Positions 18,323 to 27,168 of a stretch of DNA of 64,000 nt are shown here, in pieces. Each line of letters opens with the position of its first letter. Within the stretch, counting starts at the first letter, position 1. The translations under genes and the position numbers were made by a program. Source of the stretch: Pseudomonadota bacterium (GTDB lineage Bacteria > Pseudomonadota > Gammaproteobacteria > Burkholderiales > Rhodocyclaceae); contig JAKOTN010000134.1 in NCBI GenBank assembly GCA_029776255.1, forward strand, positions 124,001 to 188,000, written 5' to 3'. The notes beneath the pieces were generated by a model, which saw nothing but the letters and a program-made list of their open reading frames with translations, had not been told where the DNA came from and made no database searches.

Positions 18323-19198
18323 ATGAAACGAATAATCCTGCTCATTGCCACCAACTTGGCGATCATGGTGGTGCTTGGCCTGGTCTGTACGCTGACCGGC
18401 GCGAATAGATTCTTTGCTGGCGGTGGCCTCAACCTCGGCAAACTGTTGCTGTTTGCCATGATCATGGGTTTTGGCGGCGCTTTTCTGTCGTTGCTGATGT
18501 CCCGGACCATCGCCAAATGGAGTACTGGCGCGCAAGTGATCGATTCACCGAGCAACTCGACCGAGTTCTGGTTGCTTGAAACCGTGCGCCGTTTCGCCGA
18601 CAAGGCCGGCTTGAGCATGCCGGAAGTGGCGATCTACGACGGCGAGCCGAATGCGTTTGCCACCGGCGCCAGCCGCGACAGTTCGTTGGTCGCCGTATCC
18701 ACCGGGCTGCTGCAAACCATGTCGCGCGAGGAGGCCGAGGCGGTGATCGCGCACGAGGTGGCGCATATCGCCAACGGCGACATGGTGACGCTGACCTTGA
18801 TTCAGGGAGTGGTCAATACGTTTGTGTTCTTTCTCGCGCGCGTGGTCGGCTGGGTGGTTGACAACGCCTTGCGCAAGGACGACGACGCGTCCGGGCCGGG
18901 AATCGGCTATACCGTGACCGTGGTCGTCTGCGATATCGTCTTTGGTGTCCTGGCCAGCATCATCGTCATGTATTTTTCGCGGCAACGCGAATTTCGCGCC
19001 GATGCCGGCGCCGCGCGGTTGATGGGAACGCCGCAGCCGATGATGGCGGCGTTGCGCCGCCTTGGCGGTCTCGAGGCCGGAGCCTTGCCGCAAAACGTCG
19101 CCACCAGCGGTATCAATGGACGTCCCGGATGGATGGAACTGTTTTCCAGCCACCCACCGATCGAGGAGCGCATCGCCGCCCTGGGCAACGGGCGATAA
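18323..19198 (+). CDS. htpX: Membrane-bound zinc metalloprotease HtpX
   Basis: Inner-membrane protease that degrades misfolded membrane proteins alongside FtsH. It has 291 residues, two N-terminal transmembrane helices (about 4-24 and 38-58), the HEVAH zinc site at residues 144-148, two further hydrophobic segments (about 155-178 and 198-218), and the third-ligand Glu in [12 protein letters not shown]. The ATG follows CTCGGAGAT, a good ribosome site. It ends 46 bases from the convergent hybrid kinase gene. Confidence 0.97.
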   Translation: MKRIILLIATNLAIMVVLGLVCTLTGANRFFAGGGLNLGKLLLFAMIMGFGGAFLSLLMSRTIAKWSTGAQVIDSPSNSTEFWLLETVRRFADKAGLSMPEVAIYDGEPNAFATGASRDSSLVAVSTGLLQTMSREEAEAVIAHEVAHIANGDMVTLTLIQGVVNTFVFFLARVVGWVVDNALRKDDDASGPGIGYTVTVVVCDIVFGVLASIIVMYFSRQREFRADAGAARLMGTPQPMMAALRRLGGLEAGALPQNVATSGINGRPGWMELFSSHPPIEERIAALGNGR

Positions 19199-19244
19199 AC
19201 CGGCGCAACGGGCCAAGGCGCTACGCTCGTTTCGCGGTGCGTGT

Positions 19245-21611
19245 TTAGTTGGGCGCGCCGCGATGACTGACCAGCGCCCGCACGAAATCGTCGTAGGCGC
19301 TGCGCAGTACGCGCGTGCAATCGGCGGCCGGTGCGTGACCGTTGCGCAAATGTTCTTCGAGCGTCTTGGCGTTTTCGCTGAGCGCCAGGGCGCCGACAGC
19401 GGCGCTCGACGATTTGAGGGTGTGCGCGCTACGCTGAATGTTTCGCAGGTCGGCCTGGAGGACGGCGTTTTCGATGTCGGACAGCAGTTTGCGGGCGTTG
19501 TCCTGGAACAGGGCGAGCAAGCGGTCGGCGAATTCCGGGCGAGTGCCATCGGCAACCATCGGCAAGGCTTGCAGTACCTGTGGGTCGAAGGCCGGCTTTA
19601 AGGATCGCGGTTCTTGCGTCGTAGGGGCGGCGGCGGTGTCGGTGGATCCCTTGTCGTTCGCCGACGCGTCCGGGATGTTTTTCAGATGGCGTTCAAGCGC
19701 GGCGGTCAGTTGCGAACGGTTGATCGGTTTGGCGAGGTAGTCGGTCATCCCCGCGGCGAGGCAGTGTTCGCGGTCGCCGGCGAGGGCGTTGGCCGTCAGG
19801 GCGATGATCGGCACGCTGTCGCGGCCTGTGGCCTGTTCGTCGGCGCGGATTCGGCGAGTGGCCTCGAAACCGTCCATCACCGGCATCTGGCAGTCCATGA
19901 GGATCAGATCATAGCTGGCGGCGCGCGCCTTGCTCACGGCTTGGGAGCCGTCATGGGCGAAGTCCACCCGGCAGCCGATGGTCTTGAGGAGGGCGCCGGA
20001 AATTTCGCGATTGACGTCGTTGTCCTCGACCAACAGCACGCGCGCGGCCAATTGGCGTTGCGCGCGGCTTATCGATTCGGGCAGCGGCGCATCGTGACGT
20101 TCCACGCGGTGCCGGAACCAGAACGTCGATCCCTGGCCTTCCTTGCTTTCAAAGCCGACTTCTCCTCCCATGCGGTTGGCGAGTTCGCGGATGATCACCA
20201 GGCCAAGTCCGGTGCCGCCAAAACGGCGTGTCGTCGAGTTGTCCGCCTGGGTGAACGGCGTAAACAGCTTCGCCGCCGCCGTCGGAGAAATGCCGATGCC
20301 GGTGTCGGAGACGGTGTAGCAGAGCTTGCAAAACGACGCTTTGGAATTGACATCGCCAGCATTTGGCTGGCATTCGCACGTCAAGGACAGGGTGATCGTG
20401 CCGTGTTCGGTGAATTTGATCGCGTTGCTGAGCAGGTTGGTGACGATCTGCCTGATGCGATAGGGATCGCCAAGCACCGCGGGCGGTAGGTCGGCGCCCA
20501 GCATCGTTCGCAGCAGCACTCCCTTGGCGGTGGCCATGTTATTGAATGGTTGCATGGCTTCCTCGACGAGCTGGCGTGGGCTGAACGGCGTGCGCTCGAT
20601 GTCCAGGCGTCCCGACTCGATCTTGGACAGATCGAGTACGTTATTGAGCAGATGCAAAAGCGATTCCGCCGACAGACGCAGGGCGTCGGTGTAACGCTTT
20701 TGCTTTTCGGACAGCGAGGTGTCGAGCAACAGATCGGCCATGCCGATCACGCCGTTCATCGGGGTACGGATTTCGTGGCTCATGTTGGCGAGAAAACGCG
20801 ATTTGGCCACGTTGGCGCTTTCCGCCAGTTCTTTTGCTTGCCGCAGCTGCGCGGTCCGGGATTCCACTTGTTGTTCCAGGGTTTCGCGTTGCTGGCGAAG
20901 TTCGTCGTCGCGCGCCTGGACGTCGCTCAACATGGCGTTGAAACCGCTGATCAGCTCACCGACCTCGTCGCGCCGATCGACGGGCAGCCGATGCGAGTAG
21001 TCGTTGTCCGCCGCCACCAGGCGCATGACCTGAATCAGTTCAAGAATAGGTTTCGAGATCGAGCGCTGTAGACGGGTCGCCAACAACAAGGCGGCACCGA
21101 AAGCCAAGAGCGTGCCGACGAGGACCATGGCGGTACGGTGCGCGGTTTTTCGCCACATCGGTCGCAAGTCGGACTCGATGCTCAGCGTGGCGAGAATTTC
21201 GTCGCCTTGCCGGATGGGGTAGTCGATGCGCAGGGAATCGGCCCAGTAAGATCCGGAGACGACCATGTTCGGCGTGCCGGCGTGCGCCGTCTTCAGGGGG
21301 GTATTTTCCGCCGGATATTGGGCGAAGATCATCCCGCCAGGCAAGGTGATTGAAGCGGCGGTCAACTCCGGTCGCGTGCGCAAGCCGGCCAGTGTGGCGC
21401 TCGCGGTGAGCGGGTCCGCGAAGGCGACGGCCGACGCGCTGCTGGCGGCCAGGATTTCGGCGATGCCGGCAAGCTTGGCGAGTTCCTCGTCGCGGCTGTC
21501 GTCGATCTGCGACGCGGTGAAAAGCAAGGTGCTGATCATTAACCCGGCGCCCACTGTCAGGCCGAGAATCAGCATCAGCTTGCGTTGCAAGGGAAGATCG
21601 CTGAAACGCAC
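19245..21611 (-). CDS. Hybrid sensor histidine kinase (periplasmic sensor-HAMP-HisKA-HATPase-REC-HPt)
   Basis: Membrane phosphorelay kinase of 788 residues. In order: first helix (about 11-31); a periplasmic sensor of about 120 residues resembling the CHASE8-type domain of YfiN; second helix (about 160-180); HAMP; coiled coil; HisKA with [14 protein letters not shown]; HATPase with [15 protein letters not shown] and FGGTGLGL; receiver with LVEDNDVN and phospho-acceptor in [13 protein letters not shown]; and a C-terminal HPt with [15 protein letters not shown] 21611 is used because it lies one base after the YfiR stop. An HPt implies transfer to a separate response regulator, and none is encoded nearby. 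Third gene of the receptor-YfiR-kinase operon. Confidence 0.93.
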   Translation of the reverse strand: MRFSDLPLQRKLMLILGLTVGAGLMISTLLFTASQIDDSRDEELAKLAGIAEILAASSASAVAFADPLTASATLAGLRTRPELTAASITLPGGMIFAQYPAENTPLKTAHAGTPNMVVSGSYWADSLRIDYPIRQGDEILATLSIESDLRPMWRKTAHRTAMVLVGTLLAFGAALLLATRLQRSISKPILELIQVMRLVAADNDYSHRLPVDRRDEVGELISGFNAMLSDVQARDDELRQQRETLEQQVESRTAQLRQAKELAESANVAKSRFLANMSHEIRTPMNGVIGMADLLLDTSLSEKQKRYTDALRLSAESLLHLLNNVLDLSKIESGRLDIERTPFSPRQLVEEAMQPFNNMATAKGVLLRTMLGADLPPAVLGDPYRIRQIVTNLLSNAIKFTEHGTITLSLTCECQPNAGDVNSKASFCKLCYTVSDTGIGISPTAAAKLFTPFTQADNSTTRRFGGTGLGLVIIRELANRMGGEVGFESKEGQGSTFWFRHRVERHDAPLPESISRAQRQLAARVLLVEDNDVNREISGALLKTIGCRVDFAHDGSQAVSKARAASYDLILMDCQMPVMDGFEATRRIRADEQATGRDSVPIIALTANALAGDREHCLAAGMTDYLAKPINRSQLTAALERHLKNIPDASANDKGSTDTAAAPTTQEPRSLKPAFDPQVLQALPMVADGTRPEFADRLLALFQDNARKLLSDIENAVLQADLRNIQRSAHTLKSSSAAVGALALSENAKTLEEHLRNGHAPAADCTRVLRSAYDDFVRALVSHRGAPN

Positions 21612-21612
21612 G

Positions 21613-22224
21613 TCAGTTTCTCGCTTTGAAGTCGATGAGATTACGGGCCAGTTTGAGCAAATTGGAACTGGCTTTGAGTTGGGCTTGTTCCAGCGCCGTG
21701 CGATTGACTTCGAACTGAAGCCTGCCGTTGCCTTGCACGAGGCCGATGGCGCCGCCGGCATCGATGAAGCCGTCGATATCGCCGACGGTCAGGATGGCTT
21801 GTCCGGAAAAACTGCGCAGTGTCTGCGCCAAGCGCCGTGTTTCGGACGCGCCGATGAACACCACATGACATGCCATGTTTTCGCTGGCCGAGCCAAGCGT
21901 GCGCAAGGCGACCGGGTGGCCGTTGGCCAGCCGTCCTTCCAACGCTGTCAGCGCGGTGGCGACCGAATCGCGTCCGATCAGACAGATGGTCAACGGCGCG
22001 TCGCGGCTGGGAAACGTGCGTTCCGGCCAGTCGACATAACGGGCGAAGTTGAGGATGAACGCCGCTTTTGCCTGCGGCTCGCTGAGTTGTTCTTGCGCCA
22101 GCGGAGCACCGGCCAGCATGGCAAGTGCCAACAGGGCCAGTCCAGACCGCCATGGCGACCGGGCGCGTGCGCGCGGCGTGCCGCGCGTATCGGGGGGTGC
22201 CGGCCGGTCCGCGTGGGCGACCAC
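21613..22224 (-). CDS. YfiR/DUF4154-family periplasmic protein
   Basis: Exported protein of 203 residues. A hydrophobic signal segment ([13 protein letters not shown], about 27-40) precedes the domain that begins [20 protein letters not shown], the opening typical of the YfiR family, and it continues with [10 protein letters not shown] and [10 protein letters not shown]. In Pseudomonas, YfiR binds the periplasmic domain of the diguanylate cyclase YfiN and represses it. Here the downstream partner is a histidine kinase, so YfiR more likely gates a phosphorelay (inference). The GTG start abuts the TonB receptor stop and its own stop is one base from the kinase start. A downstream start near the signal peptide is possible. 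Confidence 0.87.
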   Translation of the reverse strand: MVAHADRPAPPDTRGTPRARARSPWRSGLALLALAMLAGAPLAQEQLSEPQAKAAFILNFARYVDWPERTFPSRDAPLTICLIGRDSVATALTALEGRLANGHPVALRTLGSASENMACHVVFIGASETRRLAQTLRSFSGQAILTVGDIDGFIDAGGAIGLVQGNGRLQFEVNRTALEQAQLKASSNLLKLARNLIDFKARN

Positions 22225-24276
22225 TCAGAACTCCCACCTGGCCTTGGCGTATACGCCTCGCTGGATTTCAAGCGTCTCCGACGGGAGCATGTTGGGGACG
22301 ATTTCGACATGCCGGCGGTCGAACAGATTTTGTCCGACGAGCGATAGTTCGAGATTACGTATCGGTCGCCAGGCGTAGCGCAGATCGAGAGCGGTATGGC
22401 TCGCAACGGTCGACGAGAGGCTGTTGGTGCCCATTTTGCCAACGTAACGGAGCCAGAAATCAAGCTGTTGCTGGTTGGAGAGCGACATCGACGAGCGTAA
22501 GGAGAATTTCTGGCGCGGACTGCTGGTTTGGACACCCGCCGCGAAAGCGGCGGATGTCTCGTCGCCGGAAGCCGACCACGCATCGACATGGAGATAGGTG
22601 TAACTCGGCTGCAGTCGCCACCATGTGAGTGGGTACCAGTCGACGGCGATTTCGACCCCGCGCGCGCGCGCGCGGTTGCTGTTGTCCGGCACGACGTTCT
22701 GCAAGATGTACGGTATCGGGTAGAAGAATAGCTGCTGGTTGCCCGTTGTCGTGGCGCGCAGATTTTCGTAGCGGTTATGGAACGCGGCGACATCCAGCGA
22801 CAGGCTGGGAGCGAATTGCTGCCGGTAGCCGATTTCGAAGGCGCGAACGGATTCGGTTCGCAGCATTTCACCCAGCGCGGTGTAACGAATCAGCACCGGA
22901 AACGGCGAGGGGTTGGCGGGGGTTCCCGCCGGGCTGACTTGCAAGTCGATCGCGGAGTCGAGTTCCGAGCGTGACGGTGTGCGGGTGGCTCGCGATAGCG
23001 AGGTCCAAATCGATTGGGTGGGCGTCGGCGTCCACATCAGGCGAGCATTGGGCAGTATCTCGAATCCGCTCAGGTTGTTGTTCTCGAAGCGCGCGCCGAG
23101 CGCCAGCCGCAGTTTTTCGGGAAGCAGTGCGATATCGTCGTAAATAAAAGCGCTGGTCAGCGAAATATTGCGTTTGGTGGGAGTGATGTGGATGGTGTCG
23201 TTGGTCTCGATCTTGTCGCGCGACTGGCGATAGCCGAGTCCCCACATCAGGTCGTGCCGCCCCATGGTGGTCAAACGATGTTGGAAATCCAGGTCGACGG
23301 TCGTTCTCGTTTCGCTGAGATCGTTTTGAAGATTAATGCGGCTGTGGTCGATGTAGGTTTGCAACACCGCTTCCGAACCGTCGGCAAGCGTCCACTCGCC
23401 GCGGCTGAGCAGGTGTCCGCCCTGGCCGTCCTGTCGGCGGTCGCTCAGGCTCGCGCCGGTGGGAGACAGAACATCCGGCAACAGCCAGCGGTCACCCGTT
23501 TGTGACGAATAGGCGGCGCCGCTGATCATCAGGCGCTGCGACGGAGACACATTCCAGTCGCTACGAAAGCCGACGCGGCTGTTGCGCCAATAGTCGTTGC
23601 CTTTCCGGTCGTCGGGGGTGACGGCGCCGTCGCGGACGAAAGCCTTGCCCCAGACCCGATAATGACCGTTTCCCACTTCACCGCCGTGGCGGAAGGCGGC
23701 GAACGCCCGTTCTTCGCTGCCCGCGCCGGCGACCGCCAGATTGCCTTGGGTGTCGCGCGCCCGGCGGGTGATGATGTTGATCACGCCGTTCACCGCGTTC
23801 GAACCCCACATCGCCGCGCCGGCGCCGCGAATCACCTCGATACGGTCGACGTCTTCGAGCAAGGTGTCTTCGTATTCCCAAAGCACGCCGGAAAACAACG
23901 GCGAATACATGCTACGGCCGTCCATCAGCACCAGCAACTTGTTGGCGAATCGCCCGTTGAATCCGCGCACGCTGACCGCCCAGCGATTATTGGCCAGTCG
24001 CGCGACCTCAATCCCCGGCGCCATGCGCAACACCTCGGGGATGCTGGTGGCTCCCGACCGTTCGATGTCGTCGCGGCTGATGACGAAGACCGCGGCGGCA
24101 ACATCGTGCAGTTGTTCCGTTTTCCGCGAGGCGCTGGTCACCTCGACCTTGAGCAGGTCTTCAAGACTGATTTCCGGTAACTCGGAAGCCTCGTTGGCAT
24201 GACAAACGGCGGAAACCGTCGCCAGCGCGCAGGCCAGTAGGTGCTGATGCAAAGGGGATCGGAAAAAAACAGTCAT
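22225..24276 (-). CDS. TonB-dependent outer-membrane receptor
   Basis: Outer-membrane gated channel of 683 residues. A signal peptide (about 1-27) is followed by a TonB-box-like region, the plug domain (ISRDDIERSGATSIPEVLRM, VSVRGFNGRFANKLLVLMDG, DRIEVIRGAGAAMWGSNAVN, GVINIITRRA) and a long beta-barrel ending in aromatic Phe (YAKARWEF). The ATG at 24276 follows GGGAGA; a GTG four codons earlier is less likely. The ligand is unknown. It heads an operon with a YfiR protein and a hybrid kinase, so it may report ligand transport to that sensor. Direct repeats lie upstream. Confidence 0.94.
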   Translation of the reverse strand: MTVFFRSPLHQHLLACALATVSAVCHANEASELPEISLEDLLKVEVTSASRKTEQLHDVAAAVFVISRDDIERSGATSIPEVLRMAPGIEVARLANNRWAVSVRGFNGRFANKLLVLMDGRSMYSPLFSGVLWEYEDTLLEDVDRIEVIRGAGAAMWGSNAVNGVINIITRRARDTQGNLAVAGAGSEERAFAAFRHGGEVGNGHYRVWGKAFVRDGAVTPDDRKGNDYWRNSRVGFRSDWNVSPSQRLMISGAAYSSQTGDRWLLPDVLSPTGASLSDRRQDGQGGHLLSRGEWTLADGSEAVLQTYIDHSRINLQNDLSETRTTVDLDFQHRLTTMGRHDLMWGLGYRQSRDKIETNDTIHITPTKRNISLTSAFIYDDIALLPEKLRLALGARFENNNLSGFEILPNARLMWTPTPTQSIWTSLSRATRTPSRSELDSAIDLQVSPAGTPANPSPFPVLIRYTALGEMLRTESVRAFEIGYRQQFAPSLSLDVAAFHNRYENLRATTTGNQQLFFYPIPYILQNVVPDNSNRARARGVEIAVDWYPLTWWRLQPSYTYLHVDAWSASGDETSAAFAAGVQTSSPRQKFSLRSSMSLSNQQQLDFWLRYVGKMGTNSLSSTVASHTALDLRYAWRPIRNLELSLVGQNLFDRRHVEIVPNMLPSETLEIQRGVYAKARWEF

Positions 24277-24300
24277 TGGTTCTCCCACCCAAGCTTTAAT

Positions 24301-24357
24301 TCACATTGTCACATTGTAGGTGTAATTATTTTAGGTGAAATTCTTTTGGCTGTAATT
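24301..24357 (-). promoter_or_regulatory. Repeat-rich upstream region of the TonB receptor operon
   Basis: An octamer TCACATTG is duplicated in tandem at 24301-24316. It is followed by two copies of TAGGTGWAATT at 24317-24327 and 24332-24342, 15 bases apart start to start, and a weaker third copy near 24348-24357. A TACAAT on the minus strand (24313-24318) could serve as -10. The same-face spacing resembles an activator or repressor site, but no regulator is identified. Confidence 0.4.
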
Positions 24358-24417
24358 TGCCGGGCGTTCGGCTGTCGGTGAGAAAACCAGACGACGCGCA
24401 ATTTACTGCCGATACGC

Positions 24418-24616
24418 GTGCCGCCGCCGAAAACGGCGTTGCCGACGTCGTGCTGTTCCGACTTCGAGGACCGTCTGCATGCCCTGGAAATCGCCTTGAA
24501 CGTCAACGACGTCGGTGTCATTCGCCCGATGATGCGACATCCCGAGCGACGAGATCGTGGACTGGGTTTATCTGGCGCACGCCTTGGAAGCGCCGGCGCT
24601 GGAACGCATGCGCTGA
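24418..24616 (+). pseudogene. Frameshifted remnant of an unidentified gene
   Basis: One frame reads DFEDRLHALEIALNVNDVGV up to about 24530, then stops making sense. From 24536 the next frame reads DIPSDEIVDWVYLAHALEAP and stops at 24616. The two halves have protein-like composition and together look like one small gene broken by a single-base shift. There is no clear start or ribosome site. The family is not recognised. A sequencing or assembly indel would give the same picture. Confidence 0.3.
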
Positions 24617-24754
24617 CCTTGGGTCGCCGGCACTGGCGCTGGCATGCTCGTCCGACGCTTTCCCCGCCGCCTCGCCATTCGCGCGCGCTCCGGCGGACAA
24701 TCCACGCGCCAGTCGCCGGGTCTTCACGCGTGCCAGGGCGATTCAGTTGCCGCC

Positions 24755-25216
24755 GTGGAGCAATTCGTGCCGACGATCGATCGACAGCGCGTCCCTCACG
24801 ACCGGTTGGCGGAAACCTTGGCCGACATCACCCGCCGTTACCTGGAGCTTGTAAGCCGTATGGCGAGCGTTCCGGTCACGACGGACAGGGTTCAGGCATT
24901 GGTGGAGCAAGCCGAGGTCGCGCGCAAGACGTGGGAGTTCGAACGCGACGGGCGCCTGCTGGAACAAACCTCGGCACAATCCTTGCGCGATCCGCGGCGG
25001 GCAAGGGCCCGCGCCGCTGAAATGGTGAATCAGGCGGCCAGCGTCAAGGCCTTGCGAGCCGGCCTGGCGCTGGTTCGCCTGGATCGGGCGCTGGCCGCAC
25101 AATGGCGTGTGGAGGCCTTCGATCTCAAGTCCGACGCACCCGATTCCACCGCGTCGTGGTGGTTGTTCGACCCGGCCGATGCACATGTGTGGCGCGGCGA
25201 TTCGGCGTCCGCGTAA
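24755..25216 (+). CDS. Hypothetical protein, possibly a 5'-truncated gene
   Basis: An open frame with protein-like, helix-rich composition (153 residues from GTG 24755). It includes RLAETLADITRRYLELVS and LRDPRRARARAAEMVNQAAS, with many Ala, Arg and Glu residues and a Trp-rich end (ASWWLFDPADAHVWRGD). No family is recognised. There is no ribosome site and the sequence upstream of about 24750 looks scrambled in this frame, so it may be the 3' part of a decayed gene. The 300 bases that follow (25217-25520) hold nothing supportable. Confidence 0.35.
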   Translation: MEQFVPTIDRQRVPHDRLAETLADITRRYLELVSRMASVPVTTDRVQALVEQAEVARKTWEFERDGRLLEQTSAQSLRDPRRARARAAEMVNQAASVKALRAGLALVRLDRALAAQWRVEAFDLKSDAPDSTASWWLFDPADAHVWRGDSASA

Positions 25217-25520
25217 TCCGTTCTTGGCAAGGCGCCGCGGGTGGCCGGCGAACATTCGGCCCGTCAGCCGGAAAACACCGCGTGGCAACTCGATGTCGCG
25301 GTGTCCTGCTGGAAGTTTGGCTCTTTCCCCGTGACGGACGCGGGCTTCAGGGCGCAACGCGTGATTTGGTTGCGACAGGGAATCGGCATTCTCCGGCGAC
25401 TGGCGCATGCGAACCGCTTGACCGCGGACTCTGGCTGTTTACCCTACCCGGCGAGGTCCGGCGGGCTTTTCGCGTTCTTCGTCCAGCGCGCCTCTCCGAA
25501 AAGTTTGAACGGCCTTGCCG

Positions 25521-25548
25521 TTGACTTATGTGTCGATAAAACTACACT
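25521..25548 (+). promoter_or_regulatory. Sigma-70 promoter of the arsR-like operon
   Basis: TTGACT at 25521-25526 and TACACT at 25543-25548, with a 16-base spacer, lie 47 bases before the ArsR start. The spacer and -10 box are covered by an inverted repeat, so promoter and operator coincide. Confidence 0.65.
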
Positions 25549-25556
25549 GATCGACA
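25531..25556. promoter_or_regulatory. Operator-like palindrome at the arsR promoter
   Basis: TGTCGAT at 25531-25537 is repeated in perfect inverse as ATCGACA at 25550-25556, 12 bases apart. It overlaps the -10 box, where an ArsR-type repressor would block RNA polymerase. Autoregulation by the adjacent ArsR protein is inferred from position. Confidence 0.6.
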
Positions 25557-25594
25557 TGTTTTGTCGGCGTGGTGGCCGACGGCGGAGGGTGACG

Positions 25595-25906
25595 ATGAGA
25601 AGCGATTACGGGCGGGCGATTCCAGGTGAGTGGCTGGCGATGTCCAAGGTATTTAACGCGCTCGGCGACGAGCACCGACAGCGGATTCTGCTGCTTTTCG
25701 AGCGCGGCGAGCGTTTGAATGTCGGCCAGATCGCCGAGGTGTCGACGCTGGCGCGGTCTACGGTGTCGCATCATTTGAAGACCTTGCGCGACGCTGGCGT
25801 GCTGTTGTCGGAGAAGGTCGGCAAGGAAATCTATTTCTGGATCGACAAGGGCTTTCTGGAAGAGTCCCTGGGCAACGTGCTGCGCTATCTGCGGGAGTCG
25901 GCATGA
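25595..25906 (+). CDS. ArsR-family winged-helix transcriptional regulator
   Basis: Small DNA-binding repressor of 103 residues. The core reads KVFNALGDEHRQRILLLFER, then the recognition helix STLARSTVSHHLKTLRDAGV, and the wing SEKVGKEIYFWID. It lacks the CxC metal motif of ArsR or SmtB metal sensors, so the signal is probably not a thiol-bound metal. The ATG at 25595 has a GGAG site at good spacing; an upstream open frame is not family-like. A palindromic operator overlaps its promoter. The stop overlaps the amidohydrolase start by ATGA, so it likely controls that operon. Confidence 0.9.
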   Translation: MRSDYGRAIPGEWLAMSKVFNALGDEHRQRILLLFERGERLNVGQIAEVSTLARSTVSHHLKTLRDAGVLLSEKVGKEIYFWIDKGFLEESLGNVLRYLRESA

Positions 25907-27168
25907 GCGGGCGGGCCGGCGGCGCCGGCATGTTCCCGGCGCGCCGCCGCTGGCTGCTGGCCGGTCTGGCCACCGGCGCGGCCGTGGTCGGTGGGGGCGC
26001 CCACGGTTGGCGCGGCGTGTTCAACGCCTGTCTGGAGGCGTTGCCGCCGGCGATCGCCGACCATGATCTGGTGCGCGCGGCGTGGGCGGGCGTGGCCCCG
26101 GAGCGTTTCATCGACAGCCACGTGCATTTGATCGGTACCGGCGATGCCGGCAGCGGCATCGAGGTGAATCCGCGGATGACCAGTCCGTGGCATCCGCTCC
26201 AGTACGCGCAGCGGGTGTTTTACATGAACGCGGCGTGTGTCGACGCGGCGTCCGGGCGGGTCGATGAAAGCTATGTCGAGCGTTTGCGTGGGCTGGTCGA
26301 CGGCTTGCGCCCGGGCGCGCGCGTGTTGCTGTTCGCCTTCGATCGCTTTCACGATGCCGATGGCCGCGCCGATCCGCGGCGCAGCACGTTTTACACGCCG
26401 AATGCCTACGCGCGGGCGGTGGCGGCGCGTTATCCGCGCCATTTCGCCTGGGCGGCGTCGATCCATCCGTATCGCGAGGATGGCGTCGAGGCGCTGGATG
26501 CCGCCGTCGACGCCGGCGCGCTGGCGGTGAAGTGGTTGCCGCCGGCGATGGGCATCGATCCGGGGTCGCCGCGTTGCGATCGCTTCTACGAAGCACTGGC
26601 TCGGCACGGCGTGCCCTTGATTACCCATGCCGGCGAGGAAAAAGCGGTGCACGGCGGCGATACGCAGGCTTTTGGCAATCCGTTGTTGTTGCGCCGGGCG
26701 CTGGATCACGGCGTGCGGGTGGTGGTGGCGCATTGCGCGTCGCTGGGCGCCGCCGCCGATCTGGATCGCGGGGCCAACGCGCCGCCGCGCGCGTGCTTCG
26801 AGTTGTTCTCGCGGCTGATGGACGACGCGCGCTATGAGAACGTGTTGTTCGCCGATATTTCGGCGGTGGCGCAGCGCAATCGCGACGAGGCGATCTTGCG
26901 CGTCCTGCTCGAACGCGGCGATTGGCATCGGCGTTTGTTGAACGGCTCCGACTATCCCTTGCCCGGCGTGCTACCCTTGACCTCGCCCGCCGATCTGGCG
27001 GCGCGCGATCTGCTGCCGGCCTCGGCGGTACCGCTGCTGGAGGAGATTCGGCAGCACAATCCCTTGCTGTTCGATTTCGTGCTGAAGCGACATCTGTCGT
27101 GGCAAGGCCGGCGCTTCGCCGCCGGTATTTTCGAGACGCGCGCTTTCTTTGAAAGGAAGACTGCATGA
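25903..27168 (+). CDS. Exported amidohydrolase-family protein
   Basis: Metal-dependent hydrolase of 421 residues. The N-terminus (ARRRWLLAGLATGAAVVGG) is a Tat-like or uncleaved signal anchor. The TIM barrel has the first metal pair in FIDSHVHLIG, a lysine in LAVKWLPPAMG, His in LITHAGEE and VVAHCAS, and the final Asp in LNGSDYPLPG. This arrangement is typical of the amidohydrolase-2 branch, which includes decarboxylases and lactonases. The substrate is unknown. It is coupled by ATGA overlaps both to the ArsR gene before it and to the transporter-acyltransferase after it. Confidence 0.86.
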   Translation: MSGRAGGAGMFPARRRWLLAGLATGAAVVGGGAHGWRGVFNACLEALPPAIADHDLVRAAWAGVAPERFIDSHVHLIGTGDAGSGIEVNPRMTSPWHPLQYAQRVFYMNAACVDAASGRVDESYVERLRGLVDGLRPGARVLLFAFDRFHDADGRADPRRSTFYTPNAYARAVAARYPRHFAWAASIHPYREDGVEALDAAVDAGALAVKWLPPAMGIDPGSPRCDRFYEALARHGVPLITHAGEEKAVHGGDTQAFGNPLLLRRALDHGVRVVVAHCASLGAAADLDRGANAPPRACFELFSRLMDDARYENVLFADISAVAQRNRDEAILRVLLERGDWHRRLLNGSDYPLPGVLPLTSPADLAARDLLPASAVPLLEEIRQHNPLLFDFVLKRHLSWQGRRFAAGIFETRAFFERKTA

